Source of the DNA: an uncultured Brevibacillus sp. | GTDB taxonomy: Bacteria; Bacillota; Bacilli; Brevibacillales; Brevibacillaceae | Length of the DNA: 64,000 nucleotides | Direction of reading: 5' to 3' | NCBI RefSeq assembly: GCF_947502445.1 | Contig: NZ_CANMZW010000025.1 | Coordinates: 18,377-82,376, forward strand | In this document: positions 28,300-38,198 of the stretch, in pieces | Numbering within the stretch: the first letter of the stretch is position 1 | Layout of the letters: each line of letters opens with the position of its first letter | Position numbers and translations under genes: made by a program | Notes under the pieces: generated by a model | Database searches by the model: none | The model's input: the letters and a program-made list of their open reading frames with translations, nothing else | Told to the model about the DNA's origin: nothing

Positions 28300-29541
28300 T
28301 CAATTCGCCACTATCTCCTGTAATCCACGGATTAATCGTTCTACTTCCTCCTCTGTATTATAAGGAGCGAGTCCCGCACGAATCCAACCGCCATTCTCAT
28401 TAATACCGAGTTTTTCTGCCAGTGTTGACGCGTAAAAATCACCGTATGCAATAAAAATGCTGTGTTCCTCGCAAAGTCTCGTGCAAATGTCATGTGGTTC
28501 AAATCCATCTATTCGAAATGCGATGGTTGGTGTCTTTGGAACATGGTCTTCAGCTTGATACAGTGTGAGACCATCGATTTTCTTCAGACCGCTACGCAGC
28601 TTCTCAGCAAGGTTATTTTCATAGTCTTCCAGGAGAGCAAAGCCAGACCGAATTTTCTCGCTAAGCGTATCCCCAGTTCCAAAGCTTGCTACGAATTCAA
28701 TTGCTGGTCTGATTCCGGCGATCCCTTCATGATTCTGGGTCCCCGTTTCCAGCTTATCAGGGATGAAGGAGGGGGCAGGTGCTAGTTTATAAACGTCAAG
28801 TGCTTCGAACAGCGTCTTTCGAATAACAGCGATTCCGACGTGAGGCCCGAAAAATTTGTAGGCAGAGCAAAGCAGTAGATCGGCACCGATCTCATTTCGA
28901 TCAATGGCAAAATGAGGAGTGGCATGAACAGCGTCTACTGCAACGAGAATGCCTTTTTCCCGAGCTTTTTGGGAAAGCAGCGGGAGATTGTTAATCGTCC
29001 CGACCGCGTTAGAAGCAAGACCGACAGCGATCAGCTTTGTTTTGGAGGTGAGAATAGTGTCCAGCTCATCTAGCTGTAGCGTCAGTGTGTGAGGATCGAC
29101 TTTCAGCCAGCGAACGGTCATACCGCGATCCTTTGCTATGGCGAGCCAGGGGTCCACATTCGCGCGATGATCCAACTCGGAGACAACAATTTCGTCGCCG
29201 GTCTGCCACTTTCGGCCAAGTGCACGTGCAATCGCATATGTAAGAGTCGTCATGTTTGCGCCAAAGGCAACTTCCTCAGGGTCAACCTGAAACATTTGTG
29301 CGACAGCTTCCTTCGTGATTGCGATTAAGTGCTCGGTTTCACGACTGGAAGGGAAAGGGCCGTGTAGATTCGACCCGCCATTTGCCATGTATGCGTACAT
29401 AGCATCCATGGATGACTTCACAACTTGAGAGCCGCCTGGTCCATCCAAATAAGCGACAGGCTTTCCGTTATGCATTCTTTTCATTGCAGGGAATTGTTGG
29501 CGAACAGCCTCAATAGGGAATCGTTCGGTCGTCTTTGTCAT
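28300..29541 (-). CDS. Cysteine desulfurase-like class V aminotransferase
   Basis: A 413-residue PLP enzyme of the cysteine-desulfurase-like group (the type that lacks the usual IscS partner context). It shows YLDGPGGSQVVKSSMDAM near the N-terminus, FGANMTTLTYAIARAL, VAVDAVHATPHF and the PLP lysine in CSAYKFFGPHVGI. The C-terminus ends GWIRAGLAPYNTEEEVERLI. No iron-sulfur scaffold or thiamine/tRNA sulfur genes adjoin it, so the sulfur acceptor or actual substrate is not evident. ATG at 29541 with GGAGACG upstream. Convergent with the acetamidase-like gene. Confidence 0.9.
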   Translation of the reverse strand: MTKTTERFPIEAVRQQFPAMKRMHNGKPVAYLDGPGGSQVVKSSMDAMYAYMANGGSNLHGPFPSSRETEHLIAITKEAVAQMFQVDPEEVAFGANMTTLTYAIARALGRKWQTGDEIVVSELDHRANVDPWLAIAKDRGMTVRWLKVDPHTLTLQLDELDTILTSKTKLIAVGLASNAVGTINNLPLLSQKAREKGILVAVDAVHATPHFAIDRNEIGADLLLCSAYKFFGPHVGIAVIRKTLFEALDVYKLAPAPSFIPDKLETGTQNHEGIAGIRPAIEFVASFGTGDTLSEKIRSGFALLEDYENNLAEKLRSGLKKIDGLTLYQAEDHVPKTPTIAFRIDGFEPHDICTRLCEEHSIFIAYGDFYASTLAEKLGINENGGWIRAGLAPYNTEEEVERLIRGLQEIVAN

Positions 29542-29661
29542 ACGCCACGTCTCCTTTATTCAACGATGGGAATAGCTGTCTTTCTGCCTTTATTATTATC
29601 CATCAATTCTGAATTATCAACGCATTTATAACGGCCATGAGGGAATCAGATACTCTACTAA

Positions 29662-29708
29662 TTAAAAATGGATAGAGGTTCAGACGTCATCTGAAGACCC
29701 TATCCATT
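29662..29708 (-). terminator. Terminator for khtTU on the minus strand
   Basis: AATGGATAG...CTATCCATT forms a long stem with an inner GTTCAG/CTGAAG-type arm; on the minus strand it is followed by TTTTTAATTA. The 305 bases between 29541 and 29847 hold nothing else that I can identify. Confidence 0.7.
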
Positions 29709-29846
29709 CTTATTACTTAGACACCCTGCTTTCGCATGTAGTAATCATACCCTCAAAGAGGGAGTGACGCGACAGGAATATCCATATACAGTGAACGGTA
29801 TCACGGTCCTATCTAAAAGGACCCGCTAACCCCATTATTTGCTTAA

Positions 29847-31097
29847 TCAGACCTGTTGTTTATCTGTGTTCGGTTTTTGTGATTTTTGTGCGTTTTTCCC
29901 GAGAACGATTCGATCCAAAGGCAGTACCTTATTTAGCACATTGTGAATATGCTTCGATTCCTTGGTCAACACTGGGCCTAAAATGGCGAGAATTAACACG
30001 TACAACGCTGTAAAAGGCTGCAAAATGTCCAGAAGACCGCCAGCTTTTCCCATGTTCGCGATCAGAATGGAGAATTCGCCACGCGCTGTGATCGTCAAAC
30101 CAATGTTAGAAGAAGCACGAGGTGAGAGTCCTGCACTGCGCCCCGCCAAAAGTCCAGCAGAGTAGTTACCAATTAATGTAATAGCAACTGCACCGAGCGA
30201 GAGCCAAACGGCACCCCCTAATGCCAACGGATCAATCGATAAACCGAAACTGAAGAAGAACATCGCGCCAAAAAAGTCGCGGAAAGGAAGAATCATGTGC
30301 TCAATGCGTTTCATGTGAACTGTTTCGGCCAGAACCAAGCCGACAAGCAAAGCGCCAATCGCTTCCGCTACGTGAATGGTTTCAGAAAAACCGGCAACCA
30401 AGAACAATCCGGCGAAAACGGTAAGCATGAACAATTCATTCGATTTGATATTAAGCGCACGATTTAAGAATGGTACGAGCTTGCGGCCGATGATGATAAA
30501 CAGCAGCATATAACCAAGTGCGATGAGTGCGGATGTGACGACACCCATAACCGAGGTAGCTCCGCTGAGCACAAGACCAGACATGATGGAGAGATAAACG
30601 GCGAGGAACAGATCGTCGAACATGATCATACCGAGGATCATTTCGGTTTCCGGATTTGCCGTACGTTTGAGGTCAACTAATACTTTTGCCACGATGGCTG
30701 TGGAGGAGATAGTAGTGATTCCTCCAATAATCAAGATTTCTTTGAAAGGAACACCTGCAAAATAACCGAAGAGGAGCCCCATAGTGAAATTGATGGCGAT
30801 GTAAATGGAACCACCAATGGCAATGGAACGACCCGCTTTGATCAAACGGCCTACAGAAAACTCAAGACCTACGTAGAAGAGGAGGAACAGGACACCCATT
30901 CTTCCCATGAAATTAATGAGTGGTTCACTTTCGATAAAACGAAAATCAATTAAGCCAAGTGAGGCGGCATGCGGCCCCACAGCCATCCCGATGAGGATGT
31001 AGAATGGCACAATCGAAAATTTGAGTTTCGTTGAGATGAAGCCTGCTAGTGCAATCAAACCAATGGCTAGACCAACTTCGAATACGATGTGCTCCAA
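29847..31097 (-). CDS. khtU: CPA2-family cation:proton antiporter, KhtU-type K+ efflux transporter
   Basis: A 416-residue polytopic protein with about 12 hydrophobic segments and CPA2 landmarks: FYILIGMAVGPHAASLGLI, GGITTISSTAIVAKVL, MILGMIMFDDLFLAVYL (the acidic transport motif), LVGLVLAETVHMKRIEHMILPFRDFFGAMFF and GLTITARGEFSILIANM. It exports K+ (and probably NH4+) in exchange for protons. A TTG at 31097 is the only sensible start, with AAAGGGGGGG upstream and one base after the khtT stop. The C-terminal RCK domain of longer KefB-type proteins is absent because regulation is supplied by KhtT. Confidence 0.93.
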   Translation of the reverse strand: MEHIVFEVGLAIGLIALAGFISTKLKFSIVPFYILIGMAVGPHAASLGLIDFRFIESEPLINFMGRMGVLFLLFYVGLEFSVGRLIKAGRSIAIGGSIYIAINFTMGLLFGYFAGVPFKEILIIGGITTISSTAIVAKVLVDLKRTANPETEMILGMIMFDDLFLAVYLSIMSGLVLSGATSVMGVVTSALIALGYMLLFIIIGRKLVPFLNRALNIKSNELFMLTVFAGLFLVAGFSETIHVAEAIGALLVGLVLAETVHMKRIEHMILPFRDFFGAMFFFSFGLSIDPLALGGAVWLSLGAVAITLIGNYSAGLLAGRSAGLSPRASSNIGLTITARGEFSILIANMGKAGGLLDILQPFTALYVLILAILGPVLTKESKHIHNVLNKVLPLDRIVLGKNAQKSQKPNTDKQQV

Positions 31098-31098
31098 A

Positions 31099-31596
31099 TC
31101 AAGCCCCCCCTTTTATGAGCGTCGCTTTTAACGCTTTCACCTGCTTTCTTTCTCCTGCAACCACAAGTGTTACCCCTGCTGCAATCACACTATCCGGTCC
31201 AGGACTCACCTTTTGCTTTTGATCTTTTTCAATGATGGCAATCACCGTTGCCCCTGTTTTTTGACGAATGTCAAGCTCCCCGATGGTTTTGCCGATGCAA
31301 TCAGACCCTGGTTCTATCTTGTACCATTCAATCACTAATTCATCCAATGCCATCTCGATTGTTTCCAGTGCTTTTGGCATGTAGGTCATCCCGCCGACGA
31401 TTCCAGCCATTTGCCGGGCTTCTTCATCATCGAGTGTGATCATGGAGATACTTTCATCCCAATCATCTTTGTCGAAGTGGTAAATCTCCCGCCGCCCGTC
31501 ATCATGAATGACAATGATCAGTTTATCGCCTGCCCTGGTTTCGATCTGGTACTTTCGGCCAATCCCTGGCAAGTCAGATTCCCTGATATTGAACAT
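31099..31596 (-). CDS. khtT: KhtT-type regulatory subunit (TrkA-C/RCK_C domain)
   Basis: This 165-residue soluble protein closely matches KhtT/YhaT of Bacillus: NIRESDLPGIGRKYQIETR at the start, IHDDGRREIYHF, a KALETIEMALDELVIEWYKI linker and a C-terminal TrkA-C domain (TIGELDIRQKTGATVIAII, VTLVVAGERKQVKAL). KhtT binds nucleotides including c-di-AMP and gates KhtU. ATG 31596 is chosen because AAGGAGGCG lies at ideal spacing; an in-frame ATG at 31620 has none. Operon with khtU, one base apart. Confidence 0.93.
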   Translation of the reverse strand: MFNIRESDLPGIGRKYQIETRAGDKLIIVIHDDGRREIYHFDKDDWDESISMITLDDEEARQMAGIVGGMTYMPKALETIEMALDELVIEWYKIEPGSDCIGKTIGELDIRQKTGATVIAIIEKDQKQKVSPGPDSVIAAGVTLVVAGERKQVKALKATLIKGGA

Positions 31597-31787
31597 GTAA
31601 ACGCCTCCTTCTGATCTCATGATTTTTTGTGCATAAACAAACGAAATTAAATAAGCATTCGTTTATATATAATTTTACACGTAACTGTGTCAAAAAGTCT
31701 ACCTGGTGAAACAGTTTGAAAATTAAATTGACACGTAAATTAATAAAATTGACTTATTTTCTTTGCAGGAAAGCGGTAATGGTAAAA

Positions 31788-31810
31788 AGGACTACCTGAC
31801 CAGTAGTCCT
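31788..31810. repeat. Short perfect hairpin in khtT-dedA divergent region
   Basis: AGGACTAC (31788-31795) pairs with GTAGTCCT (31803-31810), followed by ATAAAAAATTT. The 388-base region 31597-31984 between the divergent genes otherwise is AT-rich promoter-like DNA with no gene. Confidence 0.5.
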
Positions 31811-31984
31811 ATAAAAAATTTCCCAACTTGTGTTTTATGTTACTTTTTACTAATCGCATCGTAATGATTCTCAGAAGGAGCAGGGGGATACTTCTTTCGC
31901 CGATCTATCTGTTTTCATTGTGCTATGGATCATAGAACTCTATACTTATAAGATAAGCACCGGATTATAACTGTGAGGGATAAC

Positions 31985-32596
31985 ATGCAAAACTGGATGA
32001 CCGATTTTATTGAACAATACAGCTACTTGGGCATCTTTTTGATGATGGCCCTGGAAAATATTTTTCCGCCTATCCCATCAGAGGTGATTCTGACTTTCGG
32101 AGGATTTATAACAACACAGTCCTCTTTGACGATAACGGGTGTTGTCTTGTCTGCTACGGCTGGTGCCGTCATCGGGGCAATTCTGCTGTACGGCATTGGT
32201 TATTATGTTGACATCAACAAAATAGAAAAGATAGTGGAGCGTTGGGGGCATTTTTTAAGAATCAAAAAGGAGGATATACACAAAGCAAATCGCTGGTTTG
32301 AAAAATATGGCTATTGGACGATTCTTATTTGCCGAATGATTCCGTTGGTCAGAAGCTTGATCTCCATTCCTGCGGGGATGACGAAGATGAACATATGGTT
32401 GTTTCTGCTGTTCTCCACGATTGGTACGTTTATCTGGAATATTGCGCTTGTCTGGCTCGGAGCGATTTTGGGCCACTCCTGGGAGGATATTCTGTATTAC
32501 ATGGATGTGTATTCTACGATTGCGTATGTAGGCATTGGTTTGGGAGCAGCCATTTTCTTGATCGTATTCATTGCAAAAAGAAAAGTGAGCTCCTAA
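31985..32596 (+). CDS. DedA/SNARE-associated family membrane protein
   Basis: A 203-residue membrane protein with family motifs ENIFPPIPSEVILTFGGF (about 22-40), GAVIGAILLYGIGYY, the amphipathic DIHKANRWFEKYGYWTILICRMIPLVRSLISIPAGMTKM and the final helices. DedA proteins act as lipid carriers (undecaprenyl phosphate or phospholipid scramblases) in the cytoplasmic membrane. The ATG at 31985 has GAGGG five bases upstream; the GTG twelve bases earlier lacks a site. It is followed by its own terminator. Confidence 0.92.
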   Translation: MQNWMTDFIEQYSYLGIFLMMALENIFPPIPSEVILTFGGFITTQSSLTITGVVLSATAGAVIGAILLYGIGYYVDINKIEKIVERWGHFLRIKKEDIHKANRWFEKYGYWTILICRMIPLVRSLISIPAGMTKMNIWLFLLFSTIGTFIWNIALVWLGAILGHSWEDILYYMDVYSTIAYVGIGLGAAIFLIVFIAKRKVSS

Positions 32597-32619
32597 GTAA
32601 ACAAAGTGCTAAAATCATG

Positions 32620-32655
32620 GGCCGTCCTTTCTTTGAGAGAGGGTGGTCTTTTTAG
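32620..32655 (+). terminator. Terminator after dedA-like gene
   Basis: GGCCGTCCTTTCT pairs along 13 positions with AGAGAGGGTGGTC if G-U pairs are allowed, followed by TTTTT. Confidence 0.75.
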
Positions 32656-32840
32656 ATGGTATTGTCATAGGACGGTTGTGCCAGCGACTGCATTTGGTGT
32701 GATGGAAAAGAAGTAAAAATATTATAAAAAGTGGTATTTTTCTTGCAAATAAGAGTAGCTCATTTCCTTTATCTTGAAAGAGAAAGGGTGTTTCGTGTAT
32801 CCGAAATACCCTCACTTCTTGGTGTGGAGGCGATAAAAGG

Positions 32841-34325
32841 TTGATCGATTTATTACTCGTAAACGGGGTTATCGTCACGATGGACAAGGAACGGCGCGTT
32901 CTGCAGGATGGTGCCGTGGCCATTCATGAAGGAAGGATTCTGGATGTAGGACCGTCAGCGGTTTTGCAGGAAAGGTATCAGGCGAGTAAAGTAATTGATT
33001 GTGTGCATCATTGTGTTCTGCCTGGCTTTATTGATGCGCATGGCCACGGTGGGCACTCCTTGTTCAAGACCATTGCTACTGAAAATATCAACGACTGGAT
33101 GCCGATCATCACCAATACGTACAAGCATTTTGTGACAGATGAGTTCTGGTATTACGAAGGCAAGCTTTCCGCTCTGGAGAGGCTAAAAGCTGGTGTGACG
33201 ACAGGGGTCAGTGTGATGGGGTCCATGCCCCGATCTGATGATCCGATATTTGCGTTAAACCATGCCAAGGCGTACAACGAGGTCGGAGTGCGGGAGATTG
33301 TCTGTACAGGCCCGTGTAATCCTCCATGGCCACATCCCTTTAGTCGCTGGATGGAGGGGGAGCGGGTGAAGCGGGAAGTTACGTATGAGGAAGTGCTTGC
33401 AGGGGCGGAGGCAGTCATCGAGGCTTTGAATCATGCGAATGGTGATAAAACCAGAGCCTATATCACACCCTTTGTCATTGTTACCTCTGTCAATCCTTCG
33501 GCACCGACACCCGTTGATCAATTATTTGGCCTGACCGAATTCGACCGTTATCAGGCGAGAAAGATTCGTGAAATCGCGAAAAAATATAAGACACGTATTC
33601 ATTCGGATGCATTTGGCGGCATGATTCATCTGGCGATCCAGGATAAAGAATATGCCCTGCTTGGACCCGACGTTCATCTCCAGCATTGCCGCGGAATCTC
33701 CTTTGATGAAGCTAAAATTCTGGCAGAAACAGGAACAAATGTCAGTGCATCACCGGGATTTGGACAGATCAATGCACGGACACCAGTGACCGAGCTGCTT
33801 GAAATGGGAGCAACAGTAGCAATTACAACAGACGGAACTTCCCCTATGACGCCATTTGATATGTTTCAAGCGATGCGTAGAATGCAGCTTTTGCAACAAG
33901 CCGCTCTCCGTGACTATTTTTATTTGCCTCCCGGGAAGCTTTTAGAAATGGTGACGATAGATGCAGCGAAGTGTGTGGGCTGGGATGATGAGCTAGGGTC
34001 ATTGGAGATTGGCAAAAAGGCAGATGTCATCACAGTAAACCTGGCTCAGCCGCATTTGAATCCGGAAAACATGTATGTCCATCGGTTAGTTTACCAGGCT
34101 GTAGGTGGTGATGTGAATCATGTCATCGTAGACGGTCAATTAGTCATGGACGAGCGCAAAGTCCTCACGGTGGATGAAAAACAGATTTTGCAAGAAGCGA
34201 ACGAAGAAGCAAATCGCACGATCGAAAGGGCCGGGCTCGACATTTACATGCAGCCGAGCAAGTACTTTTGGGGTCATGCACGTGCTTATTTGGATGAAAG
34301 ACGCTTTGTTCCTAGCGAAGGTTAA
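32841..34325 (+). CDS. Amidohydrolase family protein (TRZ/ATZ, cytosine deaminase-like)
   Basis: A 494-residue metal-dependent hydrolase: DLLLVNGVIVTMDKE at the start (small beta domain), PGFIDAHGHGGHSLFK with the HxH metal pair (about 65-75), a metal His in TRIHSDAFGG, another in HLQHCRG, and the metal Asp in ITTDGTSPMTPFDMFQ. The C-terminal GSLEIGKKADVITVNLAQP closes the beta domain. The family deaminates or dechlorinates N-heterocycles or cleaves ureido groups; the substrate is unknown. The start is TTG 32841 with GTGGAGGCG upstream. A broken binding-protein gene follows at once, hinting at a former uptake-plus-degradation pair. Confidence 0.9.
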   Translation: MIDLLLVNGVIVTMDKERRVLQDGAVAIHEGRILDVGPSAVLQERYQASKVIDCVHHCVLPGFIDAHGHGGHSLFKTIATENINDWMPIITNTYKHFVTDEFWYYEGKLSALERLKAGVTTGVSVMGSMPRSDDPIFALNHAKAYNEVGVREIVCTGPCNPPWPHPFSRWMEGERVKREVTYEEVLAGAEAVIEALNHANGDKTRAYITPFVIVTSVNPSAPTPVDQLFGLTEFDRYQARKIREIAKKYKTRIHSDAFGGMIHLAIQDKEYALLGPDVHLQHCRGISFDEAKILAETGTNVSASPGFGQINARTPVTELLEMGATVAITTDGTSPMTPFDMFQAMRRMQLLQQAALRDYFYLPPGKLLEMVTIDAAKCVGWDDELGSLEIGKKADVITVNLAQPHLNPENMYVHRLVYQAVGGDVNHVIVDGQLVMDERKVLTVDEKQILQEANEEANRTIERAGLDIYMQPSKYFWGHARAYLDERRFVPSEG

Positions 34326-34330
34326 TCTGT

Positions 34331-35475
34331 ATGTCCACGGTCTTTTCCATGGTTCAGGAAACAAAGGTAATCGAGGATGCCACAGTTCATATCGTCCTCA
34401 AGTATCCTTTTGCGGCGCTTCTCTCCATCTTGGATAGCAGTGAAGGCAATATTATCAGTCCCAAGGCAATCAAGGAGCTAGGGAAGGACCTCGCTAAAAA
34501 AGCTGTGGGTACCGGGCCTTATCGTTTTGAATCCTGGGTGCAGGGACAAGAAATGGTTCTTATTCGAAATGATTCATATTGGGGCAATGCGGGAGAAATC
34601 GAAAAAATCATTTACAAATCAGTGCCAGAGGATTTGACACGTGTAGCGATGGTAGAGTCAGGAGAAGCGCAGGTTGCTGATCAGGTTCCTGTCACAGAGC
34701 TTGAGCGGATCGGAAAATCAGCAATGTAAACCTGCTGCGAACAGAAGGGTATGGCGTGGAATACATCGGATTTAACTTTCAGAAGAAGCCTTTTGACGAT
34801 ATCCGCGTTCGCCAAGCCATTGCCTCTGCAATTGAAAAGGATTCGATTATTTCTGGTGTTTACAACAACGTTGGCAAGTGAGCGAATTCGACTTTGTCGA
34901 CCAAAGTATTCGGATATAATCCCGACCAAAAAGAGTTTCCATACGACTTGAACCATGCGAAAGATCTGCTCAAACAAGCGGGATACGAAAATGGATTTAC
35001 CGCCACAATCATTACAGATGAGCGTAAGGAAAGAATCAATTTGGCCGAAGTTCTTCAGTCACAGCTGAAAGGAATCGGTATTGATATCAAAATTACAACG
35101 ATGGAATACGGTGCCTATCTCGATACACTTGCAAATGGGAAGCACGAGATGTACATTGGCGGCTGGGGGAATGCGACCGGGGATGCAGACTATAATCAAT
35201 TCAACGTATTCCACAGCAGCGCGATAGGAGAGATAGGGAATTATTCGTTCTATGGCAATCTGGAAACGGACAAGCTGATTGAAGAAGGGCGTCGGGAAAA
35301 GGATCAGCAAAAGCGCAAAGAGACCTACGCCAGAGCGCAGGCTATGGAGCTAGAGGAGGTTGTGCTTATACCGCTACGGACGATAAGTCACCTCGCCATC
35401 ACGACAAAAAATACGGAAGGACTGTGGATGAATCCGGTTGGCTTTTTCATTTTTAATGAAGTAACCGTCAAATAG
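34331..35475 (+). pseudogene. Broken ABC substrate-binding protein (family 5), three fragments
   Basis: The sequence aligns by eye with the C-terminal two-thirds of the intact binding protein at 2303-3880. Fragment 1 (34331-34729) has PFAALLSILDSSEGNIISPKAI and GTGPYRFESW. After a frameshift near 34728, fragment 2 reads VEYIGFNFQKKPFDDIRVRQAI and meets an in-frame TGA at 34879-34881. Fragment 3 continues ANSTLSTKVFGYNP to GGWGNATGDADYNQFN and the natural stop. The signal peptide and the first ~170 residues are missing. It begins five bases after the amidohydrolase stop. Clearly nonfunctional. Confidence 0.93.
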
Positions 35476-35490
35476 GAACTGAATGGAATC

Positions 35491-35537
35491 AACGGCACCT
35501 TGATTGTTAGGCTCACCTAATAATTGGAGGTGCCGTT
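35491..35537. repeat. 10-bp inverted repeat between convergent genes
   Basis: AACGGCACCT (35491-35500) and AGGTGCCGTT (35528-35537) form a perfect stem with a 27-base loop. No T run follows on either strand, so it would be a weak terminator at best. Confidence 0.55.
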
Positions 35538-35557
35538 CATGTTGGATTAACCCTGCT

Positions 35558-36730
35558 TCACGCGCTGTACGATTTTCCTTGCTGAATTCGTGAATCCGTC
35601 TTTTTCCCGATCCAAAGAGACGTCAGAGTCATCATGGTGATGATGACGAGCATTCCCGCTAGGGCAGGTGTGAAGCTGTGAAACAAATCAGCAGTGAACC
35701 CGACGAGCAGAGGACCAAGTGAGCCTAGCAAATAACCTACGAATTGCGTCATGGCGGCCCAAGCGGTTGCTTCTTCGGCATTGGTGGATTCCTGTATTGG
35801 CAAAAGCAAGGCCAGGGGAAAGAGTCCGCCTGCGCCAATCCCTAAAAATACGGTTGCTACGACTGGGGAAGCACCCACTAACAGTAAGGTGACGCCAACG
35901 AATTCGGATGCGCAGCAGATCAGCAGCCACATCTTTTTTTGCTGATATTTACCAGCCAGGAACGGAATTAAAAAGCTGACAGGAATCTGAATCAGCGTGA
36001 ACAAGGTAAGGAGGTAGCCTGATTCTGAGCGTGGAAGGCCCATTGTCTGGACAATCGGAGCCAGCCAGGCGGTAATGGAGTAAAACATCGCTGCCATGCA
36101 CCCGAAAAAGATCATGAGCACACGTACACGTCTATCACGCAAACTCACTTTTTGCCGATGCCCGGATGGGAGTCCTCTCTGTTCACTTTTCACAAGAGGC
36201 ACTAGCAGCAAAGAAGCGATGAGTGCTAAAATACTCCAGAAGCTCAACGATTTTTGTCATGAATCATTCAGCTTGTGGAGAAGCGGTACCGAGAGACTCG
36301 ATGCGACCGCTGCGCCGATTACCATAGAGACAGAATATACGCTGGCCATAAACGGGCGCTGTGGGAAGCGCTTGCGAATATAGCCAGACACCAAAGGACC
36401 TGCGATCCCAATGCCAATCCCGGCAAATAATGCGGTTGATATGAGCAAGATCGGCTCCGATACATAAATGCGCAGGAAGGTGGCAACGAGAATACAGAGC
36501 ATCGCGATCAGCAATGACCATTCAATACCGATCCGTCGATTGAAACGGATGGCCAATACTGAAAATAGGCCCATACAAAAAACGGGTAGAGTGGTTAACA
36601 TACTGGATGCGACGCCATTCATACCCAAATCCTTTTGGATAAGATCAAGCAGCGGGCCAACCGAAGTGATGGATGGTCGCAAATTGAGCGAAATCAAGAA
36701 TAACACGACAACAAGATAAGCAAAGTTCAT
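35558..36730 (-). pseudogene. MFS transporter (CynX/NimT-like) interrupted by an in-frame TGA
   Basis: The frame encodes a 12-helix MFS protein of about 390 residues: LNLRPSITSVGPLLDLIQKDL at the start, GIGIGIAGPLVSGYIRKRFP and VYSVSMVIGAAVASSL in the first half; MFYSITAWLAPIVQTMGL and GIGAGGLFPLALLLPIQ in the second. The halves are in the same frame, separated only by TGA at 36257-36259, where NDS*QKSLSFW suggests a former Trp (TGG). GGAGG precedes ATG 36730. CynX/NimT proteins export cyanate or nitroimidazole-like compounds. Either a recent nonsense mutation or a base-call error. Confidence 0.88.
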
Positions 36731-36846
36731 TTGAAGTACCTCCATTTCGTCTTGCTGGATGTAGTGTAACGCCCGCAAGCACGATAGGACAATTCTATTT
36801 TTTCTATATAAATGATAGTTTGAGGCTATCGTTTTGAGGTGATCAT

Positions 36847-37722
36847 ATGGAAATCAGGCAAATCCAATACTTTTTGATGCTATGTAATGAACTTCACTTT
36901 ACAGAAGCTGCTGAAAAATTGGGAATTTCTCAGCCAACCTTAAGTCAGCAAATTCGCGTGATCGAAAATGAACTCGGTACGCCGCTATTTGATCGAATTG
37001 GCAAAAAGACCGTAATGACTGAGGCAGGACAGCTTTTTCGGCAATACGCATTGCAGATGGTTCAGCAGCTAGAAAATGCAAAGACGGCGGTAACAGAGCT
37101 AACCAGTCAAAATTCAGGGCAGCTGCGAGTAGCTGTCCTGCCTTCAGATCTGGATTATCGGTTAACGCCGCTGCTTATCGACTTTCATCGTGATTTTCCC
37201 AAAACAAGGGTCCAGGTCATTCCATCGATGGATATTACAAATATGGTCCTGGACAATGATGTGGATATCGGTGTCGGGTTAGCTATCCAGCCAGACAGCC
37301 GTTTGGAGCGAATCCCTTTTTATGCGGAATCTTACAGCCTGTTTGTAAATGAGCAGCATGCATTTGCAAAGAAGGAGATCGTTTTAGCTGAGGATTTGTC
37401 GAAAATACCGCTCGTGATGTATCCCCAAGGGTTTTCCGGACGAGATTTGATAGACGCGTGGTGTGCGGAGCAAGGTCTATCTATCAGCACCATCCTGGAG
37501 ACCGGTACGGCTACCTCCTTATTTCAATTTGTCAAAGAAAATATTGGGGCTACCATCCAACCGAGTCAATTGATTCATCCTTTTCAATCGATGGGGATTC
37601 GTGCTCTTCCCATAAAAAATTCGCCAACCAGAAAACTAGAGATGTTTTATCGAAATGATAAATATTTGAATCTTGCTGCGAAAACCTTCATGGAAAGAAT
37701 GCAAGCCTTCTTCGGTACGTAA
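36847..37722 (+). CDS. LysR family transcriptional regulator (CynR-like)
   Basis: A 291-residue LysR protein: MEIRQIQYFLMLCNELHFTEAAEKLGISQPTLSQQIR is the winged HTH, and the rest is the periplasmic-binding-like effector domain (GQLRVAVLPSDLDYRLTPLLIDFHRDFP...). It is divergent from the MFS transporter, with a 116-bp shared upstream region, the classic LysR-target arrangement, so it probably controls that transporter. GAGGTGATC precedes ATG 36847. The similarity to CynR is inferred from the neighbour and general pattern, not from ligand residues. Confidence 0.92.
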   Translation: MEIRQIQYFLMLCNELHFTEAAEKLGISQPTLSQQIRVIENELGTPLFDRIGKKTVMTEAGQLFRQYALQMVQQLENAKTAVTELTSQNSGQLRVAVLPSDLDYRLTPLLIDFHRDFPKTRVQVIPSMDITNMVLDNDVDIGVGLAIQPDSRLERIPFYAESYSLFVNEQHAFAKKEIVLAEDLSKIPLVMYPQGFSGRDLIDAWCAEQGLSISTILETGTATSLFQFVKENIGATIQPSQLIHPFQSMGIRALPIKNSPTRKLEMFYRNDKYLNLAAKTFMERMQAFFGT

Positions 37723-37789
37723 AAAGATTAAGACTGCTTGTCTAACTGCGAAACCAAACGTTTTTGTATGGTCTACAGCCGCACCAAGT

Positions 37790-37950
37790 ATTTTGTCTGA
37801 CTGAAGAAGCTCCTGGAGCAGCATCAAGGTAACATCAATGTGGATACCCATTTCTGCAAAGTGTTTTTTCAGCCAGAGAGCATCCTCTTCCAATGGAGCA
37901 TAAGTGAACAGATGGAGTGTCTCTTTTTTGAAAATATAAGTAGGCTTCAC
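37790..37950 (-). pseudogene. Possible remnant of an SgrR-type regulator binding domain
   Basis: On the minus strand a GTG at 37950 opens a frame reading KPTYIFKKETLHLFTYAPLEEDALWLKKHFAEMGIHIDV, which resembles the solute-binding part of SgrR-family regulators. It then decays into low-quality sequence overlapping the LysR gene end. There is no ribosome site and no HTH part. Reported as a weak remnant. Confidence 0.3.
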
Positions 37951-38087
37951 AATATTTAGGAATTACGGCACTATCAATTAGCAATGAGATGTAAATACAA
38001 TAGTACGGGATCAAAGAAAGTGAATATAGTCGATGAATTTTTCAGCGCATTCGTACTCATATACGGAGAAAAAAGGAGAAATGTAGC

Positions 38088-38198
38088 ATGGGAATTTCTG
38101 TTTATTACACTTGTAGGAGAAACCATAACCTTACCGACAGTGAGGAGCAAGAGATAAAAGCCATTACTGATAAGTACAATGCGGGTTTTGAAGAATAA
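38088..38198 (+). CDS. Short ORF, possible truncated hypothetical protein
   Basis: A 36-residue frame (MGISVYYTCRRNHNLTD...NAGFEE) with a strong AAAAGGAG site seven bases upstream. Its opening resembles the N-terminus of small Bacillus hypothetical proteins that start MGISVYYT, which are longer, so this is probably the surviving 5' end of a truncated gene. The following bases to 38531 contain no convincing gene; a GC-richer stretch at 38340-38460 differs in composition from the AT-rich genes that follow. Confidence 0.4.
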   Translation: MGISVYYTCRRNHNLTDSEEQEIKAITDKYNAGFEE

